Shown in pieces: positions 43,366 through 52,572 of a stretch of 64,000 nt of DNA. Both the position numbers and the translations under genes were made by a program. The notes beneath the pieces were generated by a model. The model made no database searches, was not told where the DNA came from, and saw only the letters and a list, made by a program, of their open reading frames with translations. Each line of letters starts with the position of its first letter. Positions within the stretch are counted from its first letter, which is position 1. Where the stretch lies: NCBI RefSeq assembly GCF_002150505.1, contig NZ_MSSV01000011.1:124001-188000 (forward strand), written 5' to 3'. This DNA is from Algoriphagus ratkowskyi. GTDB taxonomy: Bacteria > Bacteroidota > Bacteroidia > Cytophagales > Cyclobacteriaceae.

Positions 43366-43731
43366 ATGGCAAAGACAAATAAACCAATGAACTTTCTGGT
43401 CAAAATCTTTTTGGGTGGGATAGCAGTTTTGATTGCAGAGTTTTTTTTGTCTGGAATTCACATCGATACATTCGTGACAGGATTTATACTTGCAGCGGTC
43501 ATCATCCTAATCAATATAACACTCAAACCGTTATTGATCATTTTAACTTTACCTATCACAATATTTACTCTTGGTTTATTTCTCTTGGTGATCAATGCCT
43601 TGATGATAATGCTGGCTGATCGTATTATTCCAGGTTTTCAGGTGGATGGTTTTTGGTGGGCGATTTTGTTTGCAATAGTTTTAAGTGTAATCAACTCCCT
43701 TTTCGGTAACAATATGAACCCAACAGATTGA
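43366..43731 (+). CDS. Phage-holin-family (superfamily IV) small membrane protein
   Basis: 121 residues with four hydrophobic helices (about 9-27, 33-50, 52-78, 92-112). The pattern NITLKPLLIILTLPITIFTLGLFLLVINALMIM, broken here for length at residues 46-80, is the mark of the phage holin family 4 / YvlD group, which is chromosomal in most bacteria. Role not defined. It is not a sign of a prophage here, since no phage genes are nearby. A large intergenic region follows. Confidence 0.85.
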   Translation: MAKTNKPMNFLVKIFLGGIAVLIAEFFLSGIHIDTFVTGFILAAVIILINITLKPLLIILTLPITIFTLGLFLLVINALMIMLADRIIPGFQVDGFWWAILFAIVLSVINSLFGNNMNPTD

Positions 43732-44092
43732 CCACAGCTTGACTATTTTACAAGAATTATAATGTGTGACTAGTTTTAAAATTTGGATAAGAATACTCTT
43801 ATATTGAATTCTAAATGTTTATTCCAACTAATTCCACAGACTATTAAAATTTCTAAATTGAAATATCAAGGGAATTAGGTTGGACAGTTATAAAATTGCG
43901 GCTTGAAAATTATTTTTCTAATTGATTATCAGTTTATTATAATCCTTAGAATACCAAATTTTTTTATAAAATTCATAGGTATGTTTTGTGGTTTCAATTT
44001 AAATCCGTTAGATTTTGATTCCATTTTACTAAAGGATTTAGTACTATTGAACTGCTAATCATCTTAAAAATATATTCTTTAACTATTTGACT
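43732..44092. other. AT-rich intergenic region, no gene seen
   Basis: 361 bp between the holin-like gene and the acidic hypothetical gene. It is very AT-rich with T-tracts. No ORF with credible codons, no hairpin of note and no RNA gene was seen. A weak -7-like TAGATTTTG lies about 80 nt before the ATG of the next gene. It may carry the promoter of that gene. Confidence 0.6.
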
Positions 44093-44656
44093 ATGTCAAT
44101 TTCAAATCCAGGGTTTGACCCACAACGCATCGAAGAGCTAAAGGAAGAGCTAGGAAAGCTTAAAAAGACCTTCAAAATTCTTCCCGAGGAAGAAAACTCT
44201 GAAGAGTTTGTTAATTTCTATTTTATAGGAATGTATCAGGGCAAAGAAGTAATCTACGATGCTGCATTGTATACGCTCAGACTTCATCATGCGAGTGAGG
44301 TATATGAGTTGGCGGAGCATAAAGCGGCTCAGAAGTTTCAGAACTTCAAAAGTATTTCCTATGAAGAGGACGAAAATGGTAATTTAAAACCATTGACGAG
44401 TGAGGAGGAGGAAATCGGATGGTTTATCACTGAGATCATTATGGAGATAGAAGAGGATGAAAGTGTAAAAGTTCAGGAGTTCGTAGATATAGATACACAC
44501 CACGATTACGGAATCGGTGTAGATGCAGGTTTAAATGTAGATCTAATTGATGAAGACGTGATTTCCAATTTTATCAAGGACTTTAATGATGATACATTAG
44601 TGCTAGACGATACGATGTATGCTTTTCAATCTGAAGAGGAAGATATCGAAGATTAA
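44093..44656 (+). CDS. Acidic conserved-type hypothetical protein
   Basis: 187 residues from the ATG at 44093 (a TTG is two codons upstream). No signal peptide or membrane helix. Strongly acidic: the second half is rich in Glu/Asp (EEDENGNLKPLTSEEEE, MEIEEDESVKVQE, DLIDEDVISNF). The N-terminal part has IEELKEELGKLKKTFKILPEEE and a Tyr-rich stretch EVIYDAALYTLRLHHASEVYEL. I do not recognise the family with certainty. Ends in a terminator that abuts the next gene. Confidence 0.75.
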   Translation: MSISNPGFDPQRIEELKEELGKLKKTFKILPEEENSEEFVNFYFIGMYQGKEVIYDAALYTLRLHHASEVYELAEHKAAQKFQNFKSISYEEDENGNLKPLTSEEEEIGWFITEIIMEIEEDESVKVQEFVDIDTHHDYGIGVDAGLNVDLIDEDVISNFIKDFNDDTLVLDDTMYAFQSEEEDIED

Positions 44657-44684
44657 TTTTAATTTATTTTGAATTTTAAAAACG

Positions 44685-44711
44685 ACGCTTGCTAATCACA
44701 AGCGTTTTTTT
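44685..44711 (+). terminator. Terminator between hypothetical gene and HDAC-like gene
   Basis: ACGCTTG, loop CTAATCA, CAAGCGT, then seven T. The ATG of the next gene follows directly at 44712, so transcription of that gene must begin inside or upstream of this hairpin or read through it. Confidence 0.85.
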
Positions 44712-45614
44712 ATGCTGAAGATCGCGTTTTCTCCTATATACAAGCACCATTTGCCTGATAATCATAGATTTCCGATGGAGAAATATGAACTGCTTCCGGG
44801 CCAGTTACTTTACGAGGGAATAGTAAAAGAAGAAAATTTCTTTACTCCCAAGCCTATTGATGAAAAGTGGATTCTAACGACACACACAAAGGAGTATTGG
44901 GATAAACTTAAAACGTTGAGCTTGTCCAAAGCTGAAATTAGAGCGACAGGGTTTCCTTTATCGGCAGAGCTCGTGAAACGAGAGATCACTATTTTAGATG
45001 GTTCCGTTCAAGCTGCTATTTACGCCTTGCGCCATGGTATAGCTATGAATATAGCAGGCGGCACACATCATGCGTACGCAGACCGAGGAGAAGGCTTTTG
45101 TCTGTTGAATGATATTGCAATTACAGCCAAGTATTTGATCCAAAATCATTTGGCTATCAAGATTCTGGTGGTTGATTTGGACGTTCACCAGGGCAATGGC
45201 ACTGCAAGGATTTTTGAAGATACTCCTCAGGTTTTTACGTTTAGTATGCATGGGGAAAAAAATTATCCCATGCGTAAAGAAGTGTCAGATTTGGATTGCG
45301 CTGTACCCGATGGCACAGGTGATGAAGTTTATTTAAATTTGCTTCAAGTGCAACTTGAAATAATCTTAAAAAAATTTTCTCCTGATTTTCTAATATATCA
45401 ATGTGGAGTAGATGTTTTAGAGAGTGACAAGCTGGGAAGATTGGCGATGAGTGTAGCGGGAGTGAAAAAGCGGGATGCGATAGTCTTGAATCTCGCTAAA
45501 TCACTCAATGTGCCCATTATGTGCTGCATGGGAGGTGGCTATTCTACGAGTGTAGGTAAGATTGTAGAGGCTCATACACAAGTATATCGACTGGCACAGG
45601 AGCTATATTTCTAG
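44712..45614 (+). CDS. Histone-deacetylase-family amidohydrolase (acetoin/acetylpolyamine type)
   Basis: 300 residues. The zinc amidohydrolase motifs are clear: NIAGGTHHAYADRGEGFC (catalytic His pair), LVVDLDVHQGNGTARIF (zinc Asp/His), YQCGVDVLESDKLGRL (zinc Asp) and MGGGYS. Bacterial members deacetylate polyamines, acetoin-related or other small amides; the specific substrate is not known. It is followed by an ompH-like lipoprotein gene and a deoxyhypusine-synthase-like gene on the same strand; a polyamine link is possible but only inference. Confidence 0.93.
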   Translation: MLKIAFSPIYKHHLPDNHRFPMEKYELLPGQLLYEGIVKEENFFTPKPIDEKWILTTHTKEYWDKLKTLSLSKAEIRATGFPLSAELVKREITILDGSVQAAIYALRHGIAMNIAGGTHHAYADRGEGFCLLNDIAITAKYLIQNHLAIKILVVDLDVHQGNGTARIFEDTPQVFTFSMHGEKNYPMRKEVSDLDCAVPDGTGDEVYLNLLQVQLEIILKKFSPDFLIYQCGVDVLESDKLGRLAMSVAGVKKRDAIVLNLAKSLNVPIMCCMGGGYSTSVGKIVEAHTQVYRLAQELYF

Positions 45615-45655
45615 TATGTTAAATTCAAATTTCTCCATTGATCTCAAGTCAGTTC

Positions 45656-45684
45656 TTGTAAAATCAATACTTTCTTTATATTTG
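45656..45684 (+). promoter_or_regulatory. Promoter of the OmpH-like gene
   Basis: TTG (45656-45658), 18-nt spacer, TATATTTG (45677-45684), a perfect -7 box. Start near 45690, 23 nt before the GTG at 45713. Confidence 0.6.
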
Positions 45685-45712
45685 CGCCCTTGTAATCAAA
45701 AACATTTAGAAA

Positions 45713-46312
45713 GTGAAAAGAGGATTAAAACTAATCGGTGCATTGAGCCTTGCTGCAGTGCTTTTATACGGCTGTGATACCGCTGGAACTTCTACTGCAA
45801 CAGGCGAAAGCTCGGCTAAAGAAGTGAAACAAGGCGATTTGAATGTTGCTTTTATTTACACAGACAGTGTGATCAACAAGTATGATTACTTCAAGACGAA
45901 ATCTGAAGCACTTACTGAAAAAGGCAAGAAATTCGAAAGTGATCTTCAGGGAAGGGCAAGTGGATTCCAGCAAGAAGTTCAAAATTTCCAACAAAGTGGC
46001 GGAAACATGACTGTAAATCAGCAACGTGCAAAGCAAGAGGAATTAGGAAAAAAAGAGCAAAACCTAATGACTTATCGTGATAATTTGATGCAAGAATTAT
46101 CTGCCGACGAAGCTGCACTATATAGTGAAGTTTATGATAAAGTACAGAATTACCTTAAAGTGTATGCTGAGCAAAATGAGCTTGCTTTGATCTTGAGTTA
46201 TACTCGAGGTGGAGCTGTTTGGTATGGCAATGGTGCGTTGGACATCACAGCAACAGTAATTGAAGGAATCAATAAAGAATTTGCTGCAGCTCCTACGGAC
46301 ACAGTAAAATAA
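45713..46312 (+). CDS. OmpH/Skp-like periplasmic lipoprotein
   Basis: 199 residues, GTG start at 45713 supported by a promoter 28 nt upstream. Lipobox LLYGCD. The mature part shows IYTDSVINKYDYFKT near the start, a long helical region rich in Lys, Glu and Gln (LTEKGKKFESDLQGRASGFQ, to about residue 160), and a C-terminal LALILSYTRGGAVWYGNGALDIT. This is the OmpH/Skp layout of a tentacle-forming chaperone for outer-membrane proteins. The lipid anchor is a feature of the Bacteroidota version. A terminator follows the gene. Confidence 0.9.
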   Translation: MKRGLKLIGALSLAAVLLYGCDTAGTSTATGESSAKEVKQGDLNVAFIYTDSVINKYDYFKTKSEALTEKGKKFESDLQGRASGFQQEVQNFQQSGGNMTVNQQRAKQEELGKKEQNLMTYRDNLMQELSADEAALYSEVYDKVQNYLKVYAEQNELALILSYTRGGAVWYGNGALDITATVIEGINKEFAAAPTDTVK

Positions 46313-46337
46313 ACAGATATACCAATCACAATATTGA

Positions 46338-46362
46338 AACCCGGCATTGGCTGGGTTTTTTT
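46338..46362 (+). terminator. Terminator of the OmpH-like gene
   Basis: AACCCGGC pairs with GCTGGGTT (8 bp with one G-T) and is followed by seven T. Confidence 0.8.
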
Positions 46363-46409
46363 GTGGTCAAAAATTGGGTAATTTTGAAAGATCAACGAAA
46401 ATTTACAGA

Positions 46410-47381
46410 ATGAAAATCACTGAATTTTTAAAGCACAACTACCGTCACTTCAATGCCGCAGCCTTGATAGATGCAGCTGAAGGGTACAAAACTCACTTGG
46501 ACAATGGTGGTAAAATGATGGTAACTCTCGCAGGTGCCATGTCTACGGCTGAGTTGGGTATTTCTCTAGCTGAGATGATCCGTCAGGATAAGATTCAAAT
46601 AATTACCTGTACTGGTGCCAATTTGGAAGAGGATGTTTTCAACTTGGTTGCACATGATTACTATGAGCGAATTCCAAATTACCGCGACTTGACTCCAGAG
46701 CAGGAGCAGGACCTTGTAGAGCGCCATATGAATCGGGTGACTGATACATGTATTCCAGAGATGGAAGCCATGAGAAGAATAGAAAATGTAGTATTGGAAG
46801 AATGGATAAAAGCAGATCAAGCTGGAGAATCTTATTTCCCGCATGAGTTTATGTATAAAATTCTACTTTCAGGTAAACTTGACGATTCTTTCCAGATCGA
46901 TCCTAAAGACAGCTGGATCTTGGAAGCGGCAAAGAAAAATATACCGATGATCGTACCAGGATGGGAAGATTCTACCTTGGGAAATATGTTTGCAAGCCAT
47001 GTGATCACAGGCGAAGTGAAAAATGTACATACCGTTCGTACTGGTATTGAATACATGATGTACTTAGCAGAGTGGTATACAAATACGGCTACAGAAGAAA
47101 GTACTATCGGATTTTTCCAGATTGGCGGGGGAATTGCAGGAGACTTCCCTATATGTGTGGTGCCGATGTTGCATCAGGATTTACAAAGGGAAAATGTGCC
47201 ACTTTGGGGCTATTTCTGTCAAATCTCTGACTCGACCACTTCTTATGGTTCGTATTCTGGAGCTGTACCAAATGAAAAGATCACTTGGGGAAAACTAGGA
47301 ATCGATACTCCGAAATATATCATCGAGTCTGATGCAACGATCGTAGCACCTTTGGTATTCGCCATTGTGCTTGATCAATAA
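46410..47381 (+). CDS. Deoxyhypusine-synthase-like protein
   Basis: 323 residues from the ATG at 46410, after dropping an upstream open extension that covers a terminator. The DHS fold is shown by TLAGAMSTAELGISLAEMI, ITCTGANLEEDVFNL, and IGFFQIGGGIAGDFPICVVPML, and the catalytic lysine context EKITWGKLG is intact. In archaea and eukaryotes DHS transfers a butylamine group from spermidine to eIF5A. Bacteria have no eIF5A, and bacterial DHS-like proteins are reported or suspected to act in polyamine chemistry, for instance homospermidine-type synthesis; the exact activity here is not established. TAATTTTG (46379-46386) suggests its own promoter. The OmpA gene follows with a 3-nt gap. Confidence 0.9.
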   Translation: MKITEFLKHNYRHFNAAALIDAAEGYKTHLDNGGKMMVTLAGAMSTAELGISLAEMIRQDKIQIITCTGANLEEDVFNLVAHDYYERIPNYRDLTPEQEQDLVERHMNRVTDTCIPEMEAMRRIENVVLEEWIKADQAGESYFPHEFMYKILLSGKLDDSFQIDPKDSWILEAAKKNIPMIVPGWEDSTLGNMFASHVITGEVKNVHTVRTGIEYMMYLAEWYTNTATEESTIGFFQIGGGIAGDFPICVVPMLHQDLQRENVPLWGYFCQISDSTTSYGSYSGAVPNEKITWGKLGIDTPKYIIESDATIVAPLVFAIVLDQ

Positions 47382-47384
47382 TCT

Positions 47385-49010
47385 ATGACAAAATTTAATA
47401 ACGTATTTATAAAAGCAAGCAGCTTAACGCTACTTGCTTTTTGCATTTCATTCCATCTCCAAGCTCAAGATGTAGTTTCACTCTCTGGCGCTAACAGCCC
47501 TCAGGATGATATAAATCCTGTCTGGATTGGGGACAATACTTTATTATTTACACGCGCTTTTCACCCTGAAAATATAGGAGGAGTATCTGATCCTGGTGAT
47601 ATCTGGATGACTAAGAAGTCTGATTCAGGAGAGTGGCAAGAAGCAGTTCATCGTGCTGACCTTAGTACAGATGGCTATGATTTTTCTCTTGGATTAGAGG
47701 ACTATCTCACTTTGCTAGTGTACCATACTGGTGGTGCAAGATTCGGAATTTATCAATATTCTAAATTTGGCAAAGATTGGAATTTCCTTCGTCAAGTGTC
47801 TATGGAAGATTTGGATGAACTTTCCAAACGAGTTACTGGCAGAGTAGCTTCTGGAGGGAAACTGATTTTTCTTTCAGGGCTAGGAACAGACTCCAAAGGA
47901 AATGAAGATATCTATGTAAGTGAAAAGACTGGCCCGACAACTTGGTCAAAACCTGTAAATATTGGTGCTGCTGTAAATACCCTTGGGCAGGAGATGAGTC
48001 CTTTCTACGATGTGAAATCTGAACAGCTTTACTTTTCATCCAATATGCATGAAGGTGCAGAAGGAAAGGATATTTACATAGCGAAGCGTATGGGTGATGG
48101 CTGGAACAATTGGAGTAAGCCTGTAAAATGGGAGCAAGTAAGTTCTCCGGGTTCTGAAGTTTCTGTTACATTTATCAATGACGAGGAAGTAGTGTGGACT
48201 AGCACGCAGAACAGTGATGGATTTGCCGATTTGTTAACTTTCCGAACAGTGATTCCACTCGTGATTCCTGAGGAATTTGTTGCTGCAGTACTTGAGCCTA
48301 TAACTCCTATCGCGAGACCAATTCAGCCGAATTCTGTTACAATAGAGCCGATCTATCCATCTTCTTCTGTTGGTTTCCCAGAAGTGAAAATGACTGTGCA
48401 GGCATCTGAAATTAAAGAAAAGCCAATCTCATGGTTTGTAGTAGATGCGAAAAACAAAACCTTGGTTCCTTTTTCCATCAGCTGGAAGTCGGGAGAAAGT
48501 ATAATCTCCAAGAGTCTCGCAGATTCAGTAAAATTCTCTGATTTGGCAAATTCGCAGGTGAAGGAAGTTAAAATCAGTTCTGACGGTTACTTTCCAAAAT
48601 CTGTTTTGCTAACCGAAATAAAATCTGCAGAGCCAACAGTCATCTTAATGACAAAGGCTGAATCTGGTAGCATAGTTTTATTAGAAAATGTGAATTTTAA
48701 ACGTGGTACAGCGGAATTGGAGGGAGAGGAGACTAAAGAATCGCTGTCAGAATTAGCTGAGTTTCTGATTGAAAATCCTACTATGAAACTTAGAATTCAC
48801 GGACATACTGACAGTGCGGGTGATCCTGGACTGAATAAAGGACTTTCACTGGAGCGGGCTGGAAGTGTCAGAGACTACCTTATCACGCAAGGAGTTCCAT
48901 TTGAAAGCCTAAGAATATCAGGATGGGGTGGAACGAGACCAACTGCTTCGAATGCCACTGAAACCGGTCGATCTAAAAATAGAAGAGTAGAGCTAGAAGT
49001 AGAGAGGTAA
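47385..49010 (+). CDS. OmpA-family protein with PD40-like repeats
   Basis: 541 residues with a signal peptide (ASSLTLLAFCISFHLQAQ). The N-terminal half has PD40-like strands (DDINPVWIGDNTLLFTRAF, GQEMSPFYDVKSEQLYFSSN, GSEVSVTFINDEEVVWTST). A middle region (about 290-430) is Pro/Ile-rich. The C-terminal OmpA domain binds peptidoglycan: VNFKRGTAELEGEETKESL, LRIHGHTDSAGDP, RAGSVRDYLITQG, GWGGTRPTASNATETGRS and KNRRVELEV. It anchors the outer membrane to the cell wall. It begins 3 nt after the DHS-like stop, so the two share a transcript. Confidence 0.93.
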   Translation: MTKFNNVFIKASSLTLLAFCISFHLQAQDVVSLSGANSPQDDINPVWIGDNTLLFTRAFHPENIGGVSDPGDIWMTKKSDSGEWQEAVHRADLSTDGYDFSLGLEDYLTLLVYHTGGARFGIYQYSKFGKDWNFLRQVSMEDLDELSKRVTGRVASGGKLIFLSGLGTDSKGNEDIYVSEKTGPTTWSKPVNIGAAVNTLGQEMSPFYDVKSEQLYFSSNMHEGAEGKDIYIAKRMGDGWNNWSKPVKWEQVSSPGSEVSVTFINDEEVVWTSTQNSDGFADLLTFRTVIPLVIPEEFVAAVLEPITPIARPIQPNSVTIEPIYPSSSVGFPEVKMTVQASEIKEKPISWFVVDAKNKTLVPFSISWKSGESIISKSLADSVKFSDLANSQVKEVKISSDGYFPKSVLLTEIKSAEPTVILMTKAESGSIVLLENVNFKRGTAELEGEETKESLSELAEFLIENPTMKLRIHGHTDSAGDPGLNKGLSLERAGSVRDYLITQGVPFESLRISGWGGTRPTASNATETGRSKNRRVELEVER

Positions 49011-49092
49011 AATCGTAGTTATCAGTTGCAGTGATCAGATTCCAATTTTAGTAAAGAAGATAAAATTTGAATTCGATATCACTTACGTAAAA

Positions 49093-49126
49093 AAAATGGC
49101 TTTGAAAGTAATTTCAAAGCCATTTT
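49093..49126. terminator. Bidirectional terminator
   Basis: AAAATGGCTTTGAAA, loop GTAA, TTTCAAAGCCATTTT: 15 bp perfect. Shared by the OmpA gene and the convergent oxidoreductase gene, whose stop lies 5 nt away. Confidence 0.93.
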
Positions 49127-49130
49127 ACTT

Positions 49131-50588
49131 TTATAGAGAATAGTCCCCTCTATACTTACGTTTTACAAATTGATTTGCAGGCTCGAAGTTAGAGACTTCC
49201 ATTTTTGGTCCGTCCCACACGAGCTTAATTCCCCTGCCTGGGTAATCAAATTGCGCTGGATTATCAGCCTTTGGAGTTCTATAGTCATAGCTTCTTATCG
49301 CCAAATTACCCATCAGGACTGATTCAGTCAGAGGGCCTGCGATTGAGAATGGAGAACTTAGATTTTTAAATTCTTCAGAACCATGGCCTGCGATACATGC
49401 TTCTACCCAGTTATTGTAGTGACCACCATCTCCACCAGGAACTCGGTAAAGTGTTTGAGGTACATTTGCATCTTTGGTTTTGGAAGTTGGAAGCAGTTGT
49501 GGGTTTTTTCCGTAGGTAGAGCACATCATTTTTCCTTTAGTACCCTCGATGATTACGCCGTTTCCACCGTCACCCATTTGCTCATTTGGAGCGAGTTCCT
49601 CAGGTCTATTTGGTTGAATACCGCCATCCATCCAGTGAAACTCTAGATCGTCTTTTCCAGGTCTGTCAAATCGTAACGTGATATGAGAAGAAGGAGGGCA
49701 GCTCTCTGGGAAATAACCTCTTTTAAATTCACCTACATAAACTGACCCCACGGAGCATTCAGCAGATTTAGGATATCCTAAGCCCAACACTCGGAATGGA
49801 GGCTCCATAATATGGCAAGCCATGTCACCAAGTGCACCTGTGCCATAATCCCACCAACCTCTCCAGTTAAATGGCACTAAATTACCCACGTAATCTTTCT
49901 GCGGAGCAGTACCAAGCCAAAGATCCCAATCCAGATCAGCTGGAGGAGTCACAGGCTCAGATGGCCATTGAATTCCTTGAGGCCAAACTGGCCTATCGGT
50001 CCATGAATACACCTTAGTAGCCTCACCTATCAGTCCAGCATCATACCATTCTACCATTTGGCGAACCCCATCTCCAGAAGAACCTTGATTACCCATTTGG
50101 GTGACTACTTTATATTTTTCTGCTGCTTCTGTAAGCATTCTTGCTTCGTAGATATCGTGTGCAAGCGGTTTTTGTACATACACATGTTTTCCCATTTTCA
50201 TGGCAGCCATAGCCGCAACCGCATGCATGTGGTCTGGAGTTGATACAGAGACTGCGTCAATGTTTTTTTCCTCCTTTTCAAGCATCTCCCTGTAATCCCT
50301 GTAGTATTTTGCGTTAGGATGTAATTCTCTGCTCGCTTTTGCTCTGGTATCGTCCACATCACAAAGAGCGATGAAATCGACTTTTTCTGTCCGGGTTATG
50401 CCGCGCACATCACTGCCACCCATTCCACCTACACCTATACTAGCTACTCTTAGTTTATCACTTGGTGCGGTAAAACCTGGGCCGCCAAGAACATGTCTAG
50501 GAACAATATAAAATCCAGCTGCTGCTAAAGCAGAGCCTTTCAGAAATTTTCTCCGGGAACTCCCAGAATTTGAGCCTTCACTTTTCAT
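49131..50588 (-). CDS. Gfo/Idh/MocA-family oxidoreductase with Tat signal
   Basis: 485 residues. The N-terminus has a twin-arginine signal, SSRRKFLKGSALAAAGFY, so the folded enzyme with its bound NAD(P) is exported by Tat. The Rossmann motif is VASIGVGGMGG; the region VYVQKPLAHD replaces the usual E-K-P of the family, with Gln before Lys. A long C-terminal half carries the substrate-binding domain (WRGWWDYGTGALGDMACHIMEP). Probably acts on a sugar or sugar-acid derivative in the periplasm. The downstream terminator is shared with the OmpA gene. Confidence 0.93.
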   Translation of the reverse strand: MKSEGSNSGSSRRKFLKGSALAAAGFYIVPRHVLGGPGFTAPSDKLRVASIGVGGMGGSDVRGITRTEKVDFIALCDVDDTRAKASRELHPNAKYYRDYREMLEKEEKNIDAVSVSTPDHMHAVAAMAAMKMGKHVYVQKPLAHDIYEARMLTEAAEKYKVVTQMGNQGSSGDGVRQMVEWYDAGLIGEATKVYSWTDRPVWPQGIQWPSEPVTPPADLDWDLWLGTAPQKDYVGNLVPFNWRGWWDYGTGALGDMACHIMEPPFRVLGLGYPKSAECSVGSVYVGEFKRGYFPESCPPSSHITLRFDRPGKDDLEFHWMDGGIQPNRPEELAPNEQMGDGGNGVIIEGTKGKMMCSTYGKNPQLLPTSKTKDANVPQTLYRVPGGDGGHYNNWVEACIAGHGSEEFKNLSSPFSIAGPLTESVLMGNLAIRSYDYRTPKADNPAQFDYPGRGIKLVWDGPKMEVSNFEPANQFVKRKYRGDYSL

Positions 50589-50819
50589 TAGAATAATAGT
50601 TATGTTGAAGAGGGGGTAATTGTTATTTTGGCTTTCATGCCTACAAATTAATTTTCCAAATCTGAAATTATCAAAAACTCCTTACAATCTAGAATCCATT
50701 TAAAGAATTCTGCTCTAGGATAGTACTAATGTTTTCAAGTTTGAATGTTTAGATATAAAATCAATTTTGGATTCAAACATTCTTAAAAAAATATATTAAG
50801 TTTACTCAAACTTTATTTT

Positions 50820-52418
50820 ATGAAAAATTCCTTTCTTACTTTATTTGCTATTGTAGCATTGACACTCAATTCCTGCCAAACTCCCAGTACAACGAAACTC
50901 GATGAGGCTAGCATTATACCAATTCCAAGTTCCATTTCATCCTCTTCTGGAGTTTTTAAATTAGGAAAAGCTTCTTCCATTCAATTGATTGGTTCAGGAG
51001 AGGATTTGTCAAGGGTAGGGAATTTTTTGGCTGAAAAACTACGTCCAGCAACTGGGTTTGATATTCCTGTTTCTACAGAAAGTGGGGATTTGGTAATAGA
51101 ATTAATTAGTGGTGAAGCAACAGAAAAATACAGCATAGATATTACAAGTGAGCAGGTGAAAATCTCATCTACGTCTGCAGCAGGTTTATTTTACGGAATG
51201 CAAACTCTAGTCAAATCTTTGCCTGTAGCGATTGAAAATTTATCCCTAGTAGAAATGGACTGGATTATAGGGAATGGTACAATTGAGGATGAGCCAGAGT
51301 TTTCTTACCGTGGAGCGATGCTTGATGTTGCAAGACACTTTATTAGTGTAGAGGATGTGAAGCATTACATCGATCAAATGGGGACCTTGAAACTGAACTA
51401 CCTACATCTTCATTTATCGGATGATCAAGGATGGCGAATTGAAATCAAATCTTGGCCAAAGTTGACTGAAATAGGAGGGAAGACTGAGGTAGGTGGTACG
51501 GAAGGTGGATTTTATACCCAAGGAGAATATACTGAGCTTGTTAACTATGCAGCAGACCGATTTATCACTGTAGTTCCGGAAATAGATATGCCAGGTCATA
51601 CGAACGCTGCATTGGCGGCTTATGCAGAATTGAATCCAGGAGTTAATCTTCCGGATGGTGATTTTGCTACTCTTACTGATGGCAAGATTGATTTTAATAT
51701 TCTAGATAGAAATCCACAGCCAGCAGAGATTTATACAGGTATTGAAGTTGGGTTTAGCACATTTGCAACCAATAAAGAAATCACTTACACTTTCGTAGAA
51801 GACGTGATAAGAGAGATAGTTGAGCTAACGCCTGGTCCATATTTTCACATCGGTGGAGATGAGTCTCTTGTGACCGACAAGGATGATTATATCTATTTCA
51901 TAGAGCGTGTACAAGAGATTGTAACTAAGTACGGTAAGAAAAGCATAGGTTGGGATGAGATCGCAACTGCTAAGCTGTCCCTAGGTACAGTTGCTCAGTT
52001 TTGGGCGAAAGACGAAAATGCAAAGCTCGCTAAAGAACAAGGTAATCAGATCTTAATGTCACCTGCAAAGCGTGCTTACCTCGATATGCAATATGATTCC
52101 ACTTCTAGATTGGGACTTCATTGGGCGGCATATATAGAGCTAGATGATGCATATAATTGGGATCCAGCAACGTATGCAGATGGAATAAATAAATCAGATA
52201 TTTTGGGTGTGGAGGCACCACTTTGGACAGAGACAATTGATGGTAGAGCAGATATTGAGTATATGGCCTTCCCAAGATTGGCAGCACTGGCAGAAGTTGC
52301 ATGGTCATCGAATGAAAGAAGGGATTGGGAAGATTTCCAAAGAAGAATTATCCAGCAAGGTAAACGCTGGGATATCAATGAAATAGGTTTCTACAGATCA
52401 CCAAAAGTGAAATGGTAA
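50820..52418 (+). CDS. Beta-N-acetylhexosaminidase (GH20), lipoprotein
   Basis: 532 residues. Lipobox at LTLNSCQTP. A GH20b N-terminal domain (about 30-150) precedes the GH20 TIM barrel: YRGAMLDVARHFISVEDVKHYID (substrate Arg and Asp), LHLSDDQGWRIEIKSWPKL, VVPEIDMPGHTNAAL, and the catalytic Asp-Glu in HIGGDESLV. Removes terminal N-acetylglucosamine or galactosamine from glycans or chitin-type oligomers at the cell surface. Single gene followed by a terminator; the AGCS symporter gene follows. Confidence 0.95.
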   Translation: MKNSFLTLFAIVALTLNSCQTPSTTKLDEASIIPIPSSISSSSGVFKLGKASSIQLIGSGEDLSRVGNFLAEKLRPATGFDIPVSTESGDLVIELISGEATEKYSIDITSEQVKISSTSAAGLFYGMQTLVKSLPVAIENLSLVEMDWIIGNGTIEDEPEFSYRGAMLDVARHFISVEDVKHYIDQMGTLKLNYLHLHLSDDQGWRIEIKSWPKLTEIGGKTEVGGTEGGFYTQGEYTELVNYAADRFITVVPEIDMPGHTNAALAAYAELNPGVNLPDGDFATLTDGKIDFNILDRNPQPAEIYTGIEVGFSTFATNKEITYTFVEDVIREIVELTPGPYFHIGGDESLVTDKDDYIYFIERVQEIVTKYGKKSIGWDEIATAKLSLGTVAQFWAKDENAKLAKEQGNQILMSPAKRAYLDMQYDSTSRLGLHWAAYIELDDAYNWDPATYADGINKSDILGVEAPLWTETIDGRADIEYMAFPRLAALAEVAWSSNERRDWEDFQRRIIQQGKRWDINEIGFYRSPKVKW

Positions 52419-52434
52419 TTAGTAATTGAATAAT

Positions 52435-52462
52435 AAAAAAACCGGTCTAAGCCGGCTTTTTT
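52435..52462. terminator. Terminator after the GH20 gene
   Basis: AAAAAACCGG, loop TCTAAG, CCGGCTTTTTT: hairpin with a T-run, 17 nt after the stop. Confidence 0.8.
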
Positions 52463-52572
52463 ATTGCCTTACGCGCTATATTCTTTGATTTTCGTAAAAA
52501 TGAACCTAATATGGATGTTAATTTTAAAATCATCCGGTCAAAAACCTTGATTACAATAACCACACAACATTA

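Noticed and set aside
43366..43731. Prophage remnant because of the holin-family protein
   Set aside because: This family is a common chromosomal membrane protein and no other phage gene is nearby.
43732..44092. Small RNA or riboswitch in the 361-bp AT-rich gap
   Set aside because: No stable hairpin, conserved-looking motif or terminator could be seen there.
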